Source of the DNA: Haemophilus parainfluenzae
Lineage (GTDB): Bacteria > Pseudomonadota > Gammaproteobacteria > Enterobacterales > Pasteurellaceae
NCBI RefSeq assembly: GCF_014931275.1
Contig: NZ_CP063110.1
Location: forward strand, 1,844,001-1,908,000
Length of the DNA stretch: 64,000 nucleotides
Direction of reading: 5' to 3'
Part shown: in pieces, positions 19,179-29,999 of the stretch
Position numbering within the stretch: the stretch's first letter is position 1
Layout: every line of letters starts with the position of its first letter
The notes under the pieces: generated by a model
What the model was told of the DNA's origin: nothing
Database searches by the model: none
What the model saw: only the letters and a program-made list of their open reading frames with translations
Position numbers and translations under genes: made by a program

Positions 19179-20252
19179 TTATTTGCATTGTGCCTTAAAA
19201 CGCAATAAATGGTCGAGTAACACAATCGCGACCATGGCCTCCGCAATGGGTACTGCACGAATACCCACACAAGGATCATGACGACCTTTTGTCACGACTT
19301 CTACGGGTTCTCCCTCTAAATTAATCGAGCGTCCTGGAATGGTAATACTGGATGTTGGTTTTAGTGCAATGGTCGCAATGATTGGCTGACCAGAGCTAAT
19401 GCCCCCTAAAATACCGCCAGCATGGTTACTTTCAAAACCATTTGGTGTCATTTCATCACGATGTTGACTGCCACGCTGTTCGACTACTGCAAAACCGTCG
19501 CCTATCTCTACACCTTTAACGGCATTAATCCCCATTAAAGCATGGGCTAAATCGGCATCAAGTCGATCAAAAACCGGCTCGCCTAAACCAACAGGAACAT
19601 TTTCTGCAATCACCGTTAATTTAGCGCCAATCGAATCGCCTTCTTTTTTCAATTCACGGATTAATTCATCAAATTTTTCAACCGCACTTTCATCTGGACA
19701 GAAAAATGGATTGCTATTCACTTTATCCCAATCAATTTTGCCGACAGTCTGTGGTGCAATCTTCACTTCGCCAATTTGGCTTAAAAAGCCACGCACTTCA
19801 ATACCAAACTGTTCACGTAAATATTTCTTCGCAATCGCACCAGCAGCAACTCGCATCGCAGTTTCGCGCGCAGAAGAACGACCACCACCGCGATAATCAC
19901 GAATACCGTATTTTTGTTGATAGGTAAAATCCGCATGTCCAGGACGGAAACGATCTTTGATATCACCATAATCTTGTGAACGTTGATCACCATTTTTAAT
20001 GATCATTCCTATGCTGGTACCGGTTGTTTTACCCTCAAATACTCCTGATAAAATCTGTACTTCATCGTCTTCACGACGTGGCGTAGTGTAACGCGATGTA
20101 CCCGGTTTACGACGATCTAAATCAGGTTGAATATCCGCTTCCGATAATTCAAGATTCGGCGGTACGCCATCTACGATACAGCCTAATGCTATACCATGTG
20201 ACTCCCCAAAGGTCGTCACACGAAAAAGTTGTCCGATAGTATTCCCTGCCAT
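19179..20252 (-). CDS. aroC: chorismate synthase
   Basis: A 357-residue cytoplasmic FMN-dependent lyase that converts 5-enolpyruvylshikimate-3-phosphate to chorismate, the last common step of aromatic synthesis. Family signatures are present: [18 protein letters not shown] at the N-terminus, [27 protein letters not shown] and [17 protein letters not shown]. Length is normal. It starts 15 bp after the mscK stop with its own SD, inside the seqA-lpxM cluster. Confidence 0.97.
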   Translation of the reverse strand: MAGNTIGQLFRVTTFGESHGIALGCIVDGVPPNLELSEADIQPDLDRRKPGTSRYTTPRREDDEVQILSGVFEGKTTGTSIGMIIKNGDQRSQDYGDIKDRFRPGHADFTYQQKYGIRDYRGGGRSSARETAMRVAAGAIAKKYLREQFGIEVRGFLSQIGEVKIAPQTVGKIDWDKVNSNPFFCPDESAVEKFDELIRELKKEGDSIGAKLTVIAENVPVGLGEPVFDRLDADLAHALMGINAVKGVEIGDGFAVVEQRGSQHRDEMTPNGFESNHAGGILGGISSGQPIIATIALKPTSSITIPGRSINLEGEPVEVVTKGRHDPCVGIRAVPIAEAMVAIVLLDHLLRFKAQCK

Positions 20253-20267
20253 ATTTTCTCTCTTTAA

Positions 20268-23200
20268 TTAATGATTTTGGGCTAATTTTGCCACATCAAT
20301 AAATGGAATTTCCTCACCCGTATCTTTATTCTTAATAAAAATATCTAATTGATTGAATGCAATATCAATATTATTTTCTGCAAATAATTCATTCACACGA
20401 CGATTAAGTGCATCAAGCGTATCATTTCGCTCAGACACTTGACCCACATAAACACGTAATTCGTGATCTAACGTACTTGCCCCAAAGGTTAAGAATAATG
20501 CTCTTGGTTCTGGATCTTTTAAGATGCTTGGTTGCTCATTTGCAGCTTGCAATAATAAACGTTTCACCAACTCTAAATCTGATCCATAAGCCACCCCAAC
20601 GGATATAACCAAACGAGTAACGGTGTTAGATAATGCCCAGTTAGTCACTTGTCCGGTTACAAAGGATTTATTTGGCACAATCACTTCTTTTCGATCCGGA
20701 TCGATCATCGTAATGGCGCGAATACGGATTTTCGCTACTGTACCTGTTACATCGTTAATTGTCACAGTATCACCCACACGAATTGGACGTTCAAATAATA
20801 AAATGATGCCGGAAACAAAGTTCGCAAAAATTTCTTGCATACCAAAACCGAGACCAACGGAAAGGGCGGCAAATAACCATTGTAATTTAGACCATGACAT
20901 CCCAAGGGTAGAAAATGCCCATGCGCCACCCACTGCAACCAAGATATAGGTTAATAAGGTGGTAATGGTATAAGGCGTACCTTGTGAAAGTTTCACTCGG
21001 GAGAAGAGTAATATTTCTAAAATACCTTGAATATTACGCACTAAAATATAGGTAATCACAACAATGATTAACGCAACAATCAAGTTAAAGAGTGAAATCG
21101 TTTCGGTCACCACGCCCGCTTCAGTTGTTGAAGTTTGTTGCCACAAGGTAATATCACGCAAATAACTTACCACCGTAACTAAATCTGACCAGACATAATA
21201 AAAGATGACAAAAAGTGCGGTCCAAATAAAGAGATCGGCAAAGCGTAGTAACTGGCTACGCACTTCATTTAAGTCCAATCCCTCTTCTTGTTCGGTAATC
21301 ACGACCACATCATCAGAGGCTGAAGCATCACTTGAATCTTGTTGTTTTTGCTGACGTTTTTCTTGTAAACGACGATAAGCTAAACGTCTTGATGCTACGG
21401 TGACACCACGATAAATTGTATGACGCACCAACGACCACACCACCCATGCAATGTAGGTATTAATAATATGCGTAATTAAATTTAAGGCGGTGTAATAATA
21501 GCCTAAAGCAATTAGTGCAATTAAAATAACAGGGACCAATTGCAATAAGATTCGTACAATTTTGAAAATGGTTCTATCACGCTTATCTGTTGTCGTTGAA
21601 CTCAATGATTTTTCAGTACGAATAAAACGTGGTGCAATAATTACAATGCAGAAAAGCAAAGCAACAATGGTATTAATTTCACCCAATACGTCATTTGCTA
21701 AACCTGTATCCATGACATTACTGAAAATTGACGTATTCAGTAATAACACAACAGAAACAATAATACGTTTCGTGACGTCTTGTAGGCTCGCTGCACTCTC
21801 TTTAGTAAAACCAAAATGGCACACTAAAATACCATTCGGACGAAGAATAGCTAAGATAAAACTAAAGAACCACCAATAGCCCGCCATGCTAAGCGACCAC
21901 TCCCAAAACTCTTGTGGATTTTTCACAAAGAAAAAGCCTAAAAGTTGGCAAGTCGCTAAGAACCACAGGGTGCCTGATAACGATAAAAGCGCCGTATAAA
22001 ATAACGCAAGTGGCGTATGCCATTGGCTATCCGAACGAAGCGTGTTAATCTCACCATTAATCACAGCTAAGCGTTGTTTAATCGACTCTTTAAATTTAAA
22101 AATCAATCCACCAATCACAAACAAAATAAAGACGTAAGTGAGTAAATACGGCAAATTATCAAAGTTTGTCGGAAAGCCGATTTTCTTTCCAATGCCATCA
22201 AATTGTGCTTTGAGTGACATCGGTAATTTCTTGAACCAATCAAGATTAATTGGATTATTACTTTTTACCCAGAAACTTTGTTGGTCGAGTTTAGACTGAA
22301 TCTGATCACTGATTTGAGTAATTTGCTGTTGGGTTAACTCTAAGGAAATCGCCAAATTCAATTGGTTATTCAACGACTTAATTAAATCTGACCCTACTTT
22401 ACGACGTTCAGTGAGTAAATTGGTTAATTGTGTTTTTTCTGCCGGTGTAAACGATTTATTTTCATCCTGCTCTATTTTACTGATGTAAGCATCAATATCA
22501 TAAAGCTCATTACGTTTCTGCGTAATATCGAAGATCTGTACACGCAAATCCGCAATTTGCTTTGAAAGACCTTGAATATTTAAATTGGTCGGTAATTTTT
22601 GTTTTTGTTGCTGAATAATGCGAGAAAGCACCAACGTGCCTTGTAACGCACTGATTTGCTCATCAATGGTACGCTGTGTCTGCGTCAAGTTATCCAATAC
22701 ATTTCGCATGCGCAATTCATCTTGCGTTAATGTATTGGTTTTCTCAGTTTGCTCAAGTAAATATTGGCTAAGCTGTGCATTCAAATTCAATTCTTTCTGA
22801 ATCAACGGATTTTGCTCAACATTTTGGCTTTGTTGTTGTGCTTGCTCAACTTGGTTTTGTGTTTTAGCCAAATTCTTTTGATTAATCACGTCTTGAATGG
22901 CAGCAATTTGTTTCTGTAGCGCTTGAACACGCGCATTCAATAGCTCATATCGACTTTGATAAAGTACCGTCAACTGATCACTATTTTTTAATAGCACTTG
23001 ATTATAGATATTTTTTAGTTCTATCAGTTGCAATTCAAGCTGAATTTGCTGTTTTAATAGCGAACTAGTTGTTGGGTCAGCCAATTTCTGATTCAATTCT
23101 TGCGTACGTTTAACATTATCTGTTAAGGCTGTTTGGGCGCGTTCGGATACAGCACTTTGCCCTGCAAGTTGTGCATTCACTGCACTTAATGCAGATTGAG

Positions 23201-23612
23201 CATCTTGTTGTTGATTGGTCAGTTTCTCAACCTGAGCCTGTAAAGTCGCTAAACTTTGCGAAGCATAATCGGTGTTATTTGGCGTGCTTAGCTGTTTTTT
23301 AAGATTTTGAAGATCGGCATTATTCTTCTGAATTTCAGAATCTGCATCAATAAGCGTATCTTGCAAATCGTTATTATTTTTTTGCTGTGTTTGAATTTGT
23401 TGCAAGAAATCAAGCGAAGCCTGGATTGTCGTGACGTTATTTGTTTTTTCATCACCATCTGGTAATTTTTGTGCCTCGGCTAATTCACTTTTTAGTGTTT
23501 TTTCCGTCGGTAAATCAGCATTATTATTCTCTGCCCAAACAGGCTGAGAAAGCGCCAGCGTAAAAACAAATGAAAGACCAAGTGCGGTCAAAACTCGAGA
23601 GATATTTTTCAT
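20268..23612 (-). CDS. mscK: large mechanosensitive channel MscK (KefA)
   Basis: A 1114-residue inner-membrane channel, close to the length of E. coli MscK. It has a signal peptide (MKNISRVLTALGLSFVFTLALSQPVWA... cleaved near 27), a roughly 450-residue periplasmic domain that is mostly coiled coil (Gln-rich, with many Leu heptads), about ten transmembrane segments from residue 490, and the C-terminal MscS-like core: pore helix GGAWAFSTLGM...LSVGLGFGMQEIFANFVSG, then the beta domain RPIRVGDTVTINDVTGTVAKIRIRAT-like segment ending VPNKSF. Members open under hypo-osmotic tension and are K+-sensitive. Sits 13 bp after menE and 15 bp before aroC. Confidence 0.94.
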   Translation of the reverse strand: MKNISRVLTALGLSFVFTLALSQPVWAENNNADLPTEKTLKSELAEAQKLPDGDEKTNNVTTIQASLDFLQQIQTQQKNNNDLQDTLIDADSEIQKNNADLQNLKKQLSTPNNTDYASQSLATLQAQVEKLTNQQQDAQSALSAVNAQLAGQSAVSERAQTALTDNVKRTQELNQKLADPTTSSLLKQQIQLELQLIELKNIYNQVLLKNSDQLTVLYQSRYELLNARVQALQKQIAAIQDVINQKNLAKTQNQVEQAQQQSQNVEQNPLIQKELNLNAQLSQYLLEQTEKTNTLTQDELRMRNVLDNLTQTQRTIDEQISALQGTLVLSRIIQQQKQKLPTNLNIQGLSKQIADLRVQIFDITQKRNELYDIDAYISKIEQDENKSFTPAEKTQLTNLLTERRKVGSDLIKSLNNQLNLAISLELTQQQITQISDQIQSKLDQQSFWVKSNNPINLDWFKKLPMSLKAQFDGIGKKIGFPTNFDNLPYLLTYVFILFVIGGLIFKFKESIKQRLAVINGEINTLRSDSQWHTPLALFYTALLSLSGTLWFLATCQLLGFFFVKNPQEFWEWSLSMAGYWWFFSFILAILRPNGILVCHFGFTKESAASLQDVTKRIIVSVVLLLNTSIFSNVMDTGLANDVLGEINTIVALLFCIVIIAPRFIRTEKSLSSTTTDKRDRTIFKIVRILLQLVPVILIALIALGYYYTALNLITHIINTYIAWVVWSLVRHTIYRGVTVASRRLAYRRLQEKRQQKQQDSSDASASDDVVVITEQEEGLDLNEVRSQLLRFADLFIWTALFVIFYYVWSDLVTVVSYLRDITLWQQTSTTEAGVVTETISLFNLIVALIIVVITYILVRNIQGILEILLFSRVKLSQGTPYTITTLLTYILVAVGGAWAFSTLGMSWSKLQWLFAALSVGLGFGMQEIFANFVSGIILLFERPIRVGDTVTINDVTGTVAKIRIRAITMIDPDRKEVIVPNKSFVTGQVTNWALSNTVTRLVISVGVAYGSDLELVKRLLLQAANEQPSILKDPEPRALFLTFGASTLDHELRVYVGQVSERNDTLDALNRRVNELFAENNIDIAFNQLDIFIKNKDTGEEIPFIDVAKLAQNH

Positions 23613-23625
23613 TAAACTAACTTTC

Positions 23626-24978
23626 CTATTGTTGCGACAGCCAATCGGCGAGTGCTTTGCGAGAAATCTTTATTGCCCCTTGGATTAAATCCTGAGGGAG
23701 TTCATAGTAGGCAACGGGTTGCTTAAATCGCTCCAATCGCCCTTGTAAAAAAACGTTGAGAGATTCGACCGCACTTTCATTAAATGAGGTATGAAATTCA
23801 ACAATTGCGACAGGGCGATGGCCAAATTCCTCATCATGTTTAGGTAAAACAAAGATTTGTTTCACCAAATCTGATTGTGCAATCACTTTTTCAATTTCTT
23901 CCGGCTGAATATTTTCACCACCGGAAATAAACATATTATCCAATCGGCCTTGAATGACTAATTCATCATCAAGCCATTGACCTTTATCTTTGGTTTGGAA
24001 CCAGCCTTCGTGATTCGTGAGTGGATCTATACGTCCATCGCGCCAATATCCCATGGCAAGCCCTGCACCTTTTAACCAAACTTCTTCATTCATTAACTTA
24101 AACTCTCGACCAAGCAAAGGTTGACCTACACCAATTTTTCCATCCGATTGTTTAGCGAATACGGTAGAAGCCATTTCTGTCATACCATAGCCTGAATAGC
24201 TTCGAATATCTAATTCACTTAACATTTGGGTTAATTTTACAGGGATTTGTGTCCCACCTAATAACACGGCTTGTGTTTGAACTGGCTGAGGATGCTCCGT
24301 CAAATAATCAAACCAACGCTGTAATTGCGTTGGCACGAGAGAAACATGAGAAACTTCACCAATAGATTGATAAAAATCTTCTTTCGGTAGTACTAAAGTT
24401 GCTCCCGCATACAGCCAACGCCACACAATACCTTGTCCAGAAACATGATAAAGCGGTAAAGAAAGTAGCCATGATTGATCTTTGCCAAAATTCATTAAGG
24501 CACAAACGCCTTCTGCATTAGCTAAATGAGCAGACACATTATGCACCACCGCTTTAGGCAAACCAGTCGAGCCCGATGTTAGCGTCATCGTTGCCGCTTT
24601 TGTAAAATCAGCGTTATGTTCGGGTAATGCTTTAACAGCTAAATAATGAATATCTTCGGTTTGATAACAAAAATCCACCCCATATACTTGGCACAATTCT
24701 TCTCTTTTTTCTTGAGGAAATGCAGGATTGATACCTAAAATTTTTGCACCTAGCTGAATAACGGATAAATAAAGAAATAAGATCTTTTCTGAATTTTTAC
24801 CACAAAAAGCAACCGCACTTTGCGCTGTCACACCTTGTTGTAAAAGAAAGGCTTCCACCTGATTAATTTTCTCAGCAAGTTCTGCCCAAGTAAAAGGATC
24901 GCCCTGCGAATTTCGCAACGCGATCTGATTTGCATATGCTGAATTTTGGGCAAATGCTTGCCAAGGAAATTTTTGCAT
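23626..24978 (-). CDS. menE: o-succinylbenzoate-CoA ligase
   Basis: A 450-residue adenylate-forming enzyme of menaquinone synthesis that activates o-succinylbenzoate with ATP and CoA. The AMP-binding signature TLTSGSTGLPKAVVHN (about 145-160), GYGMTEMAS, WFQTKDKGQW and the C-terminal hinge GRLDNMFISGGENIQPEEIE are all clear. The ATG at 24976-24978 is chosen over a TTG 13 codons upstream: it gives the usual family length and lies 4 bp after the seqA stop, arguing for coupling to seqA. Other men genes are not adjacent. An uptake signal lies within the coding region. Confidence 0.93.
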   Translation of the reverse strand: MQKFPWQAFAQNSAYANQIALRNSQGDPFTWAELAEKINQVEAFLLQQGVTAQSAVAFCGKNSEKILFLYLSVIQLGAKILGINPAFPQEKREELCQVYGVDFCYQTEDIHYLAVKALPEHNADFTKAATMTLTSGSTGLPKAVVHNVSAHLANAEGVCALMNFGKDQSWLLSLPLYHVSGQGIVWRWLYAGATLVLPKEDFYQSIGEVSHVSLVPTQLQRWFDYLTEHPQPVQTQAVLLGGTQIPVKLTQMLSELDIRSYSGYGMTEMASTVFAKQSDGKIGVGQPLLGREFKLMNEEVWLKGAGLAMGYWRDGRIDPLTNHEGWFQTKDKGQWLDDELVIQGRLDNMFISGGENIQPEEIEKVIAQSDLVKQIFVLPKHDEEFGHRPVAIVEFHTSFNESAVESLNVFLQGRLERFKQPVAYYELPQDLIQGAIKISRKALADWLSQQ

Positions 24979-24982
24979 CGAA

Positions 24983-25624
24983 TTAGTTGCTAACGAAATA
25001 AGGGCGAACTTCGTCAATTAAATATTCCGGCAAATGCATAGATTGCATCGCCCCTTCTAGCATGAGCATCTTACGATTACTATTGGTATTGGTAATCACC
25101 CAATATGGTGTGTCAGGAATTTGTTTTGGTTTAGTGTGATTACCCGCCACTAGTAAAGTCCCTTCATCACGAGCAAAATACACACGAGTACGGCCTTGTA
25201 AGCTTTCAGTTGCCTGTGCAAAGCTTTCTGGATTGGTACGATAAAGCGTACGCAATATACTTAAAAAACGCACAACTGCTTTTGGCTCTTCTTTAAATTC
25301 AGCAGAATTCAAGAGAGCACGAACTTTATCAACAATGTGATTAATTGCTTCGTCCGATTGTTTCTTCACTACTTTTGGCGGCTCAACAGGTTCAACTTTT
25401 GGTTGAGATACTTCGGTTGTTTTTTCAGCTAAAACAGGCTCAGAATGCACCGCACTTTTTGTGTTTTCAGTTGATACGTCTGATTCAAAGAAATCAACCT
25501 TGCTTGTTGCATGAGCGGGTAAATTCAACAAACGGCGAAGAATATCAGAAGCACTTTCTCCAATAGACTGAGTTTGTGCAGCAATGTATTGATATAATTC
25601 TTCATCAACTTCAATTATCTTCAT
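24983..25624 (-). CDS. seqA: replication-initiation negative regulator SeqA
   Basis: A 213-residue DNA-binding protein that binds hemimethylated GATC sites and sequesters newly replicated origins. The N-terminal multimerisation domain starts MKIIEVDEELYQYIA and includes GESASDILRRLLNLP; a variable linker (about 55-105) leads to the C-terminal hemimethylated-GATC domain with FLSILRTLYRTNPESFAQAT, QGRTRVYFAR and the NTNSNRKMLMLEGAM motif. The ATG at 25624 follows GGAGAG; the longer frame from 25654 lacks support. It is the first gene of the minus-strand cluster and is divergent from the esterase gene. Confidence 0.95.
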   Translation of the reverse strand: MKIIEVDEELYQYIAAQTQSIGESASDILRRLLNLPAHATSKVDFFESDVSTENTKSAVHSEPVLAEKTTEVSQPKVEPVEPPKVVKKQSDEAINHIVDKVRALLNSAEFKEEPKAVVRFLSILRTLYRTNPESFAQATESLQGRTRVYFARDEGTLLVAGNHTKPKQIPDTPYWVITNTNSNRKMLMLEGAMQSMHLPEYLIDEVRPYFVSN

Positions 25625-25694
25625 TTTTTTCTCTCCGTTTGCTAAAATTTTCACCCATTATAACGATTTCTAACCAAATTCTCACGCAAAATAT

Positions 25695-26480
25695 ATGTCA
25701 TCTTCCCAATTATTAAACTATCAATTTCATCAAACAAAACAAGCAATTAATTCGCCTACCTTAGTTTTTATTCACGGCTTATTTGGGGATATGAATAATC
25801 TTGGGGGTATCGCCCGTGCATTTAGCGATAACTATAACATTTTACGTGTAGATTTACGCAATCACGGACAAAGTTTTCATTCAGAAACAATGAATTACGA
25901 TGTCATGGCTGATGATGTATGGCAACTTATCGATCACCTTCAATTAGATAAAGTGATCTTAATTGGCCATTCGATGGGCGGAAAAACGGCAATGAAAATG
26001 ACCGCACTTCAACCACAACGAGTAGAAAAACTCGTTGTAATTGATATTGCTCCAGTGGCTAATAGCAGTACGGGACATGATGATGTTTTCCGTGGTTTGT
26101 TTGCAGTGAAAAAAGCGCAACCACAAACTCGTCAACAAGCTAAACCTATTTTAGAAAGTGAAATTGCCGATCCTAGCGTGGTGCAATTTATGTTAAAATC
26201 TTTTGAGCCAACTTCAAGTGAATATTTTCGTTTCAATTTGACCGCACTTTTTGAGCATTATGCGGAACTGATGGATTGGCAGGAAGTTTATGCTAATACG
26301 CCTACTCTCTTTATTAAAGGCGGGCTTTCATCTTATATTAAACCTGAATATACAGAAATTATTCTAAAACAATTCCCGAATGCGACCTCTTTCACTATCA
26401 ATGGTTGTGGGCACTGGGTTCATGCGGAAAAACCAGATTTTGTGATACGTGCAATTGATAGGTTTCTAAATAAGAATTAA
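25695..26480 (+). CDS. alpha/beta-hydrolase esterase, YbfF-like
   Basis: A 261-residue cytoplasmic serine esterase of the alpha/beta-hydrolase fold. The nucleophile elbow is GHSMGG (around residue 92), preceded by the oxyanion-hole motif FIHGLFGDMNNLG, and the catalytic His is in the terminal GCGHWVHAEKPD. Members of the YbfF group hydrolyse short acyl-CoA or acyl esters in vitro; the natural substrate is unclear. The neighbourhood seqA-ybfF-fldA-fur is conserved in enteric bacteria, which supports the YbfF name. Two uptake signals lie inside the gene. Confidence 0.9.
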   Translation: MSSSQLLNYQFHQTKQAINSPTLVFIHGLFGDMNNLGGIARAFSDNYNILRVDLRNHGQSFHSETMNYDVMADDVWQLIDHLQLDKVILIGHSMGGKTAMKMTALQPQRVEKLVVIDIAPVANSSTGHDDVFRGLFAVKKAQPQTRQQAKPILESEIADPSVVQFMLKSFEPTSSEYFRFNLTALFEHYAELMDWQEVYANTPTLFIKGGLSSYIKPEYTEIILKQFPNATSFTINGCGHWVHAEKPDFVIRAIDRFLNKN

Positions 26481-26487
26481 TCGTTTT

Positions 26488-26524
26488 AAATGAGAATTAT
26501 TCTATTCAAATGAGAATTCATTTG
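26488..26524 (+). promoter_or_regulatory. tandem Fur boxes upstream of fldA-fur
   Basis: Two AAATGAGAAT repeats 20 bp apart begin at 26488 and 26508. The second forms a perfect inverted repeat, CAAATGA-GAAT-TCATTTG (26507-26524). This AT-rich pattern matches Fur operators and sits just upstream of the likely -10 (near 26528), about 80 bp before fldA. Confidence 0.75.
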
Positions 26525-26604
26525 TGGTATAGTTCGCACAAATTGTAGGGCTTTGCCCCTAATTTTTTTCTATTCACCTAATTTTATTTCAAAAGGAAAG
26601 AACA

Positions 26605-27129
26605 ATGGCAGTTGTCGGTTTATTTTACGGTAGTGACACAGGTAATACAGAAAACATTGCAAAAATGATTCAAAAGCAATTAGGTAACGAACTCGTTGAT
26701 ATTCGTGACATTGCAAAAAGCTCGAAAGAAGATATCGAAGGTTATGATTTTTTACTTTTCGGTATTCCTACTTGGTATTACGGTGAAGCACAAGCTGACT
26801 GGGATGATTTTTTTCCTACCTTAGAAGAAATTGATTTTACTGACAAGTTAGTCGGTATTTTTGGCTGTGGCGATCAGGAAGATTATGCTGATTATTTCTG
26901 TGATGCGATCGGTACAGTACGTGATATCGTTGAACCACGTGGCGCGATTATCGTGGGCAATTGGTCAACTGATGGCTACACCTTTGAAGCATCAAAAGCA
27001 TTATTAGACGACGGAAACTTTATCGGTTTGTGTATCGATGAAGATCGTCAACCAGAACTCACAGCCGAACGTGTAGAGAAATGGACGAAACAAATCTACG
27101 ATGAAATGTGTTTAGCAGAATTAGCTTAA
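26605..27129 (+). CDS. fldA: flavodoxin 1
   Basis: A 174-residue long-chain flavodoxin, an FMN-binding one-electron carrier of the cytoplasm that can replace ferredoxin under iron limitation. The phosphate-binding loop is GSDTGNTENIAK at the N-terminus; WYYGEAQADWDDF and GCGDQEDYADYFCDA supply the isoalloxazine-contacting loops. It precedes fur by 38 bp in the classic fldA-fur operon, under a double Fur box, which lets flavodoxin rise as iron falls. The SD AAAGGAAAG is strong. Confidence 0.96.
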   Translation: MAVVGLFYGSDTGNTENIAKMIQKQLGNELVDIRDIAKSSKEDIEGYDFLLFGIPTWYYGEAQADWDDFFPTLEEIDFTDKLVGIFGCGDQEDYADYFCDAIGTVRDIVEPRGAIIVGNWSTDGYTFEASKALLDDGNFIGLCIDEDRQPELTAERVEKWTKQIYDEMCLAELA

Positions 27130-27167
27130 CCATCAACCATCTCTATTTAGCAAATTAAGGGAACATT

Positions 27168-27602
27168 ATGTCTGAAGAAAACATCAAATTACTCAAAAAA
27201 GCAGGGTTGAAAATCACCGAACCACGGCTGACTATCCTTGCATTAATGCAAGAACATAAAAATGAGCATTTCTCAGCTGAAGACGTGTATAAGATCTTGT
27301 TAGAACAAGGTAGTGACATTGGTCTTGCAACTGTATATCGCGTACTTAATCAATTTGATGAAGCACGTATTTTAATTCGTCATAATTTTGAAGGTAACAA
27401 GTCTGTTTTTGAACTTGCACCAACAGAACACCACGATCACATTATCTGTGAAGATTGCGGTAAGGTATTTGAGTTTACTGATAACATTATCGAACAGCGT
27501 CAAAAAGAAATCAGTGAGCAACATGGTATCAAATTAAAAGCACACAGTTTATACCTCTACGGTAAATGTAGCGATATCAACAAATGTGAAGAGAAAAAAT
27601 AA
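27168..27602 (+). CDS. fur: ferric uptake regulator Fur
   Basis: A 144-residue iron-dependent repressor. The winged-helix DNA-binding domain spans about 1-82 (KITEPRLTILALMQ, ATVYRVLNQF), followed by the metal/dimer domain with HHDHIICEDCG. The two CXXC-type zinc cysteines are C94/C97 and a C-terminal pair C134/C140 is also present; H88, H89 and H91 provide regulatory-metal ligands. Its operon with fldA carries Fur boxes, so it is probably autoregulated. A strong hairpin terminator follows. Confidence 0.97.
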   Translation: MSEENIKLLKKAGLKITEPRLTILALMQEHKNEHFSAEDVYKILLEQGSDIGLATVYRVLNQFDEARILIRHNFEGNKSVFELAPTEHHDHIICEDCGKVFEFTDNIIEQRQKEISEQHGIKLKAHSLYLYGKCSDINKCEEKK

Positions 27603-27620
27603 TTCTTGCTAAAAAACAAA

Positions 27621-27651
27621 AACCTTAGACCCAACGCCTAAGGTTTTTTAT
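27621..27651 (+). terminator. fur intrinsic terminator
   Basis: AACCTTAG (27621-27628) pairs with CTAAGGTT (27638-27645), followed by TTTTT. An uptake-signal pair at 27662-27692 then serves the convergent argG. Confidence 0.85.
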
Positions 27652-27710
27652 TATCTCAATCAAAAGTGCGGTCAAAATTGACTGCACTTTTTCCAATTTA
27701 AAAGAGAAAA

Positions 27711-29048
<1,338 letters not shown>

Positions 29049-29084
29049 TTATTTCCTTCATTGTGGTTATGGTGAGTAAGTCTT

Positions 29085-29117
29085 TAAAAAGCGCGGTCAA
29101 AAATCACCGCACTTTTC
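29085..29117 (-). terminator. terminator overlapping the end of the YeeZ-like gene
   Basis: Reading the minus strand, AAAAGTGCGGT and ACCGCGCTTTT form a hairpin with one G-T pair, then TTTTT. The stop codon and last codons of the gene at 29097 lie inside it. Confidence 0.6.
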
Positions 29118-29927
29118 TAACATATCATCGGGATTTGGATAACGATAAGAGAAGCCTAAATCTCGACAAATTTTATCTGCCATAATGATTCGTTTCGGAT
29201 CCGAATCACTACAATCGAATTGTGGTATGGATAAATCATAAAATACCGCTGCTTTTGTGTAATATTCTGCTCGAGTAGGATGAATTGGCGCGCAAAGATG
29301 GTAAGTTCGCAATCCATTTGGATTCATGAGTAAGGTAGTAATAGCTTGAATGCAATCCTCTAGATGCACCAAATTAACAGGTGAATTACCCTGTTTTAAA
29401 TTTCGTTTTCCTGCTAAGAATTTAACCGGATGGCGTTGTTTCCCAATTAATCCTGCAAGTCGAAGAATATCGCAATGAGATATTTCTGATTGGAATAAAT
29501 ACTGCTCGGCTTGTATCAGTGTTTTACCAATTTCTGTTTCAGCTGAAAGTTGAGAACTTTCATCAAATTGCCTCGAGATATCAGGAAAAACAGAAGTTGA
29601 ACTGGTAAAAATCAAGTGCTGTACACCTTGTTTCTTTGCTTGATTAGCTAAAAAAGCAAGATGTTCACAATACTGTTGAGAAGAAAAACGGCTAGGTGGT
29701 AAGGTGATAATGAGAGCATCTACATTAAAAAGAGTGCAAATATGGTCTGGTAAATGCTTTATTTCATCAGAAAGAGAAAAAGGATAAGTTTCAATACCTA
29801 GCTGATGCAATTTTTGAGCATCCTCAGGGGATTGTTTTGATCCTTTTACACACCAACCAAGCTCTTTTAAGTGCAGCGCCAGCGGTAAGCCTAACCAACC
29901 TAAACCAACTATTGCAACAGATTTCAT
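29097..29927 (-). CDS. NAD(P)-binding Rossmann protein, YeeZ-like (atypical SDR)
   Basis: A 276-residue protein of the extended/atypical short-chain dehydrogenase superfamily. The N-terminal dinucleotide motif GLGWLGLPLALHL is clear, LIITLPPSRF and FTSSTSVFP fit the YeeZ-type subgroup, but the usual YxxxK catalytic motif is not evident, so it may bind rather than catalyse. The last residues (KCGDF) are encoded by an uptake signal that also forms a terminator. Function unknown. It lies between purC and argG on the minus strand. Confidence 0.8.
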   Translation of the reverse strand: MKSVAIVGLGWLGLPLALHLKELGWCVKGSKQSPEDAQKLHQLGIETYPFSLSDEIKHLPDHICTLFNVDALIITLPPSRFSSQQYCEHLAFLANQAKKQGVQHLIFTSSTSVFPDISRQFDESSQLSAETEIGKTLIQAEQYLFQSEISHCDILRLAGLIGKQRHPVKFLAGKRNLKQGNSPVNLVHLEDCIQAITTLLMNPNGLRTYHLCAPIHPTRAEYYTKAAVFYDLSIPQFDCSDSDPKRIIMADKICRDLGFSYRYPNPDDMLEKCGDF

Positions 29928-29961
29928 ACTCTTTTATTTACAATATTTTATCCATAAAAAT

Positions 29962-29987
29962 CCCTGCCATTCTAAAGCATAGCAGGG
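29962..29987 (-). terminator. purC terminator
   Basis: On the minus strand CCCTGC (29987-29982) pairs with GCAGGG (29967-29962), followed by ATTTTTA, 13 bp after the purC stop. Confidence 0.7.
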
Positions 29988-29999
29988 AGTTTGTTAATG

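Noticed and set aside
24979..25017. Longer menE starting at TTG 25017
   Set aside because: It would overlap seqA's end; the ATG at 24978 gives family length.
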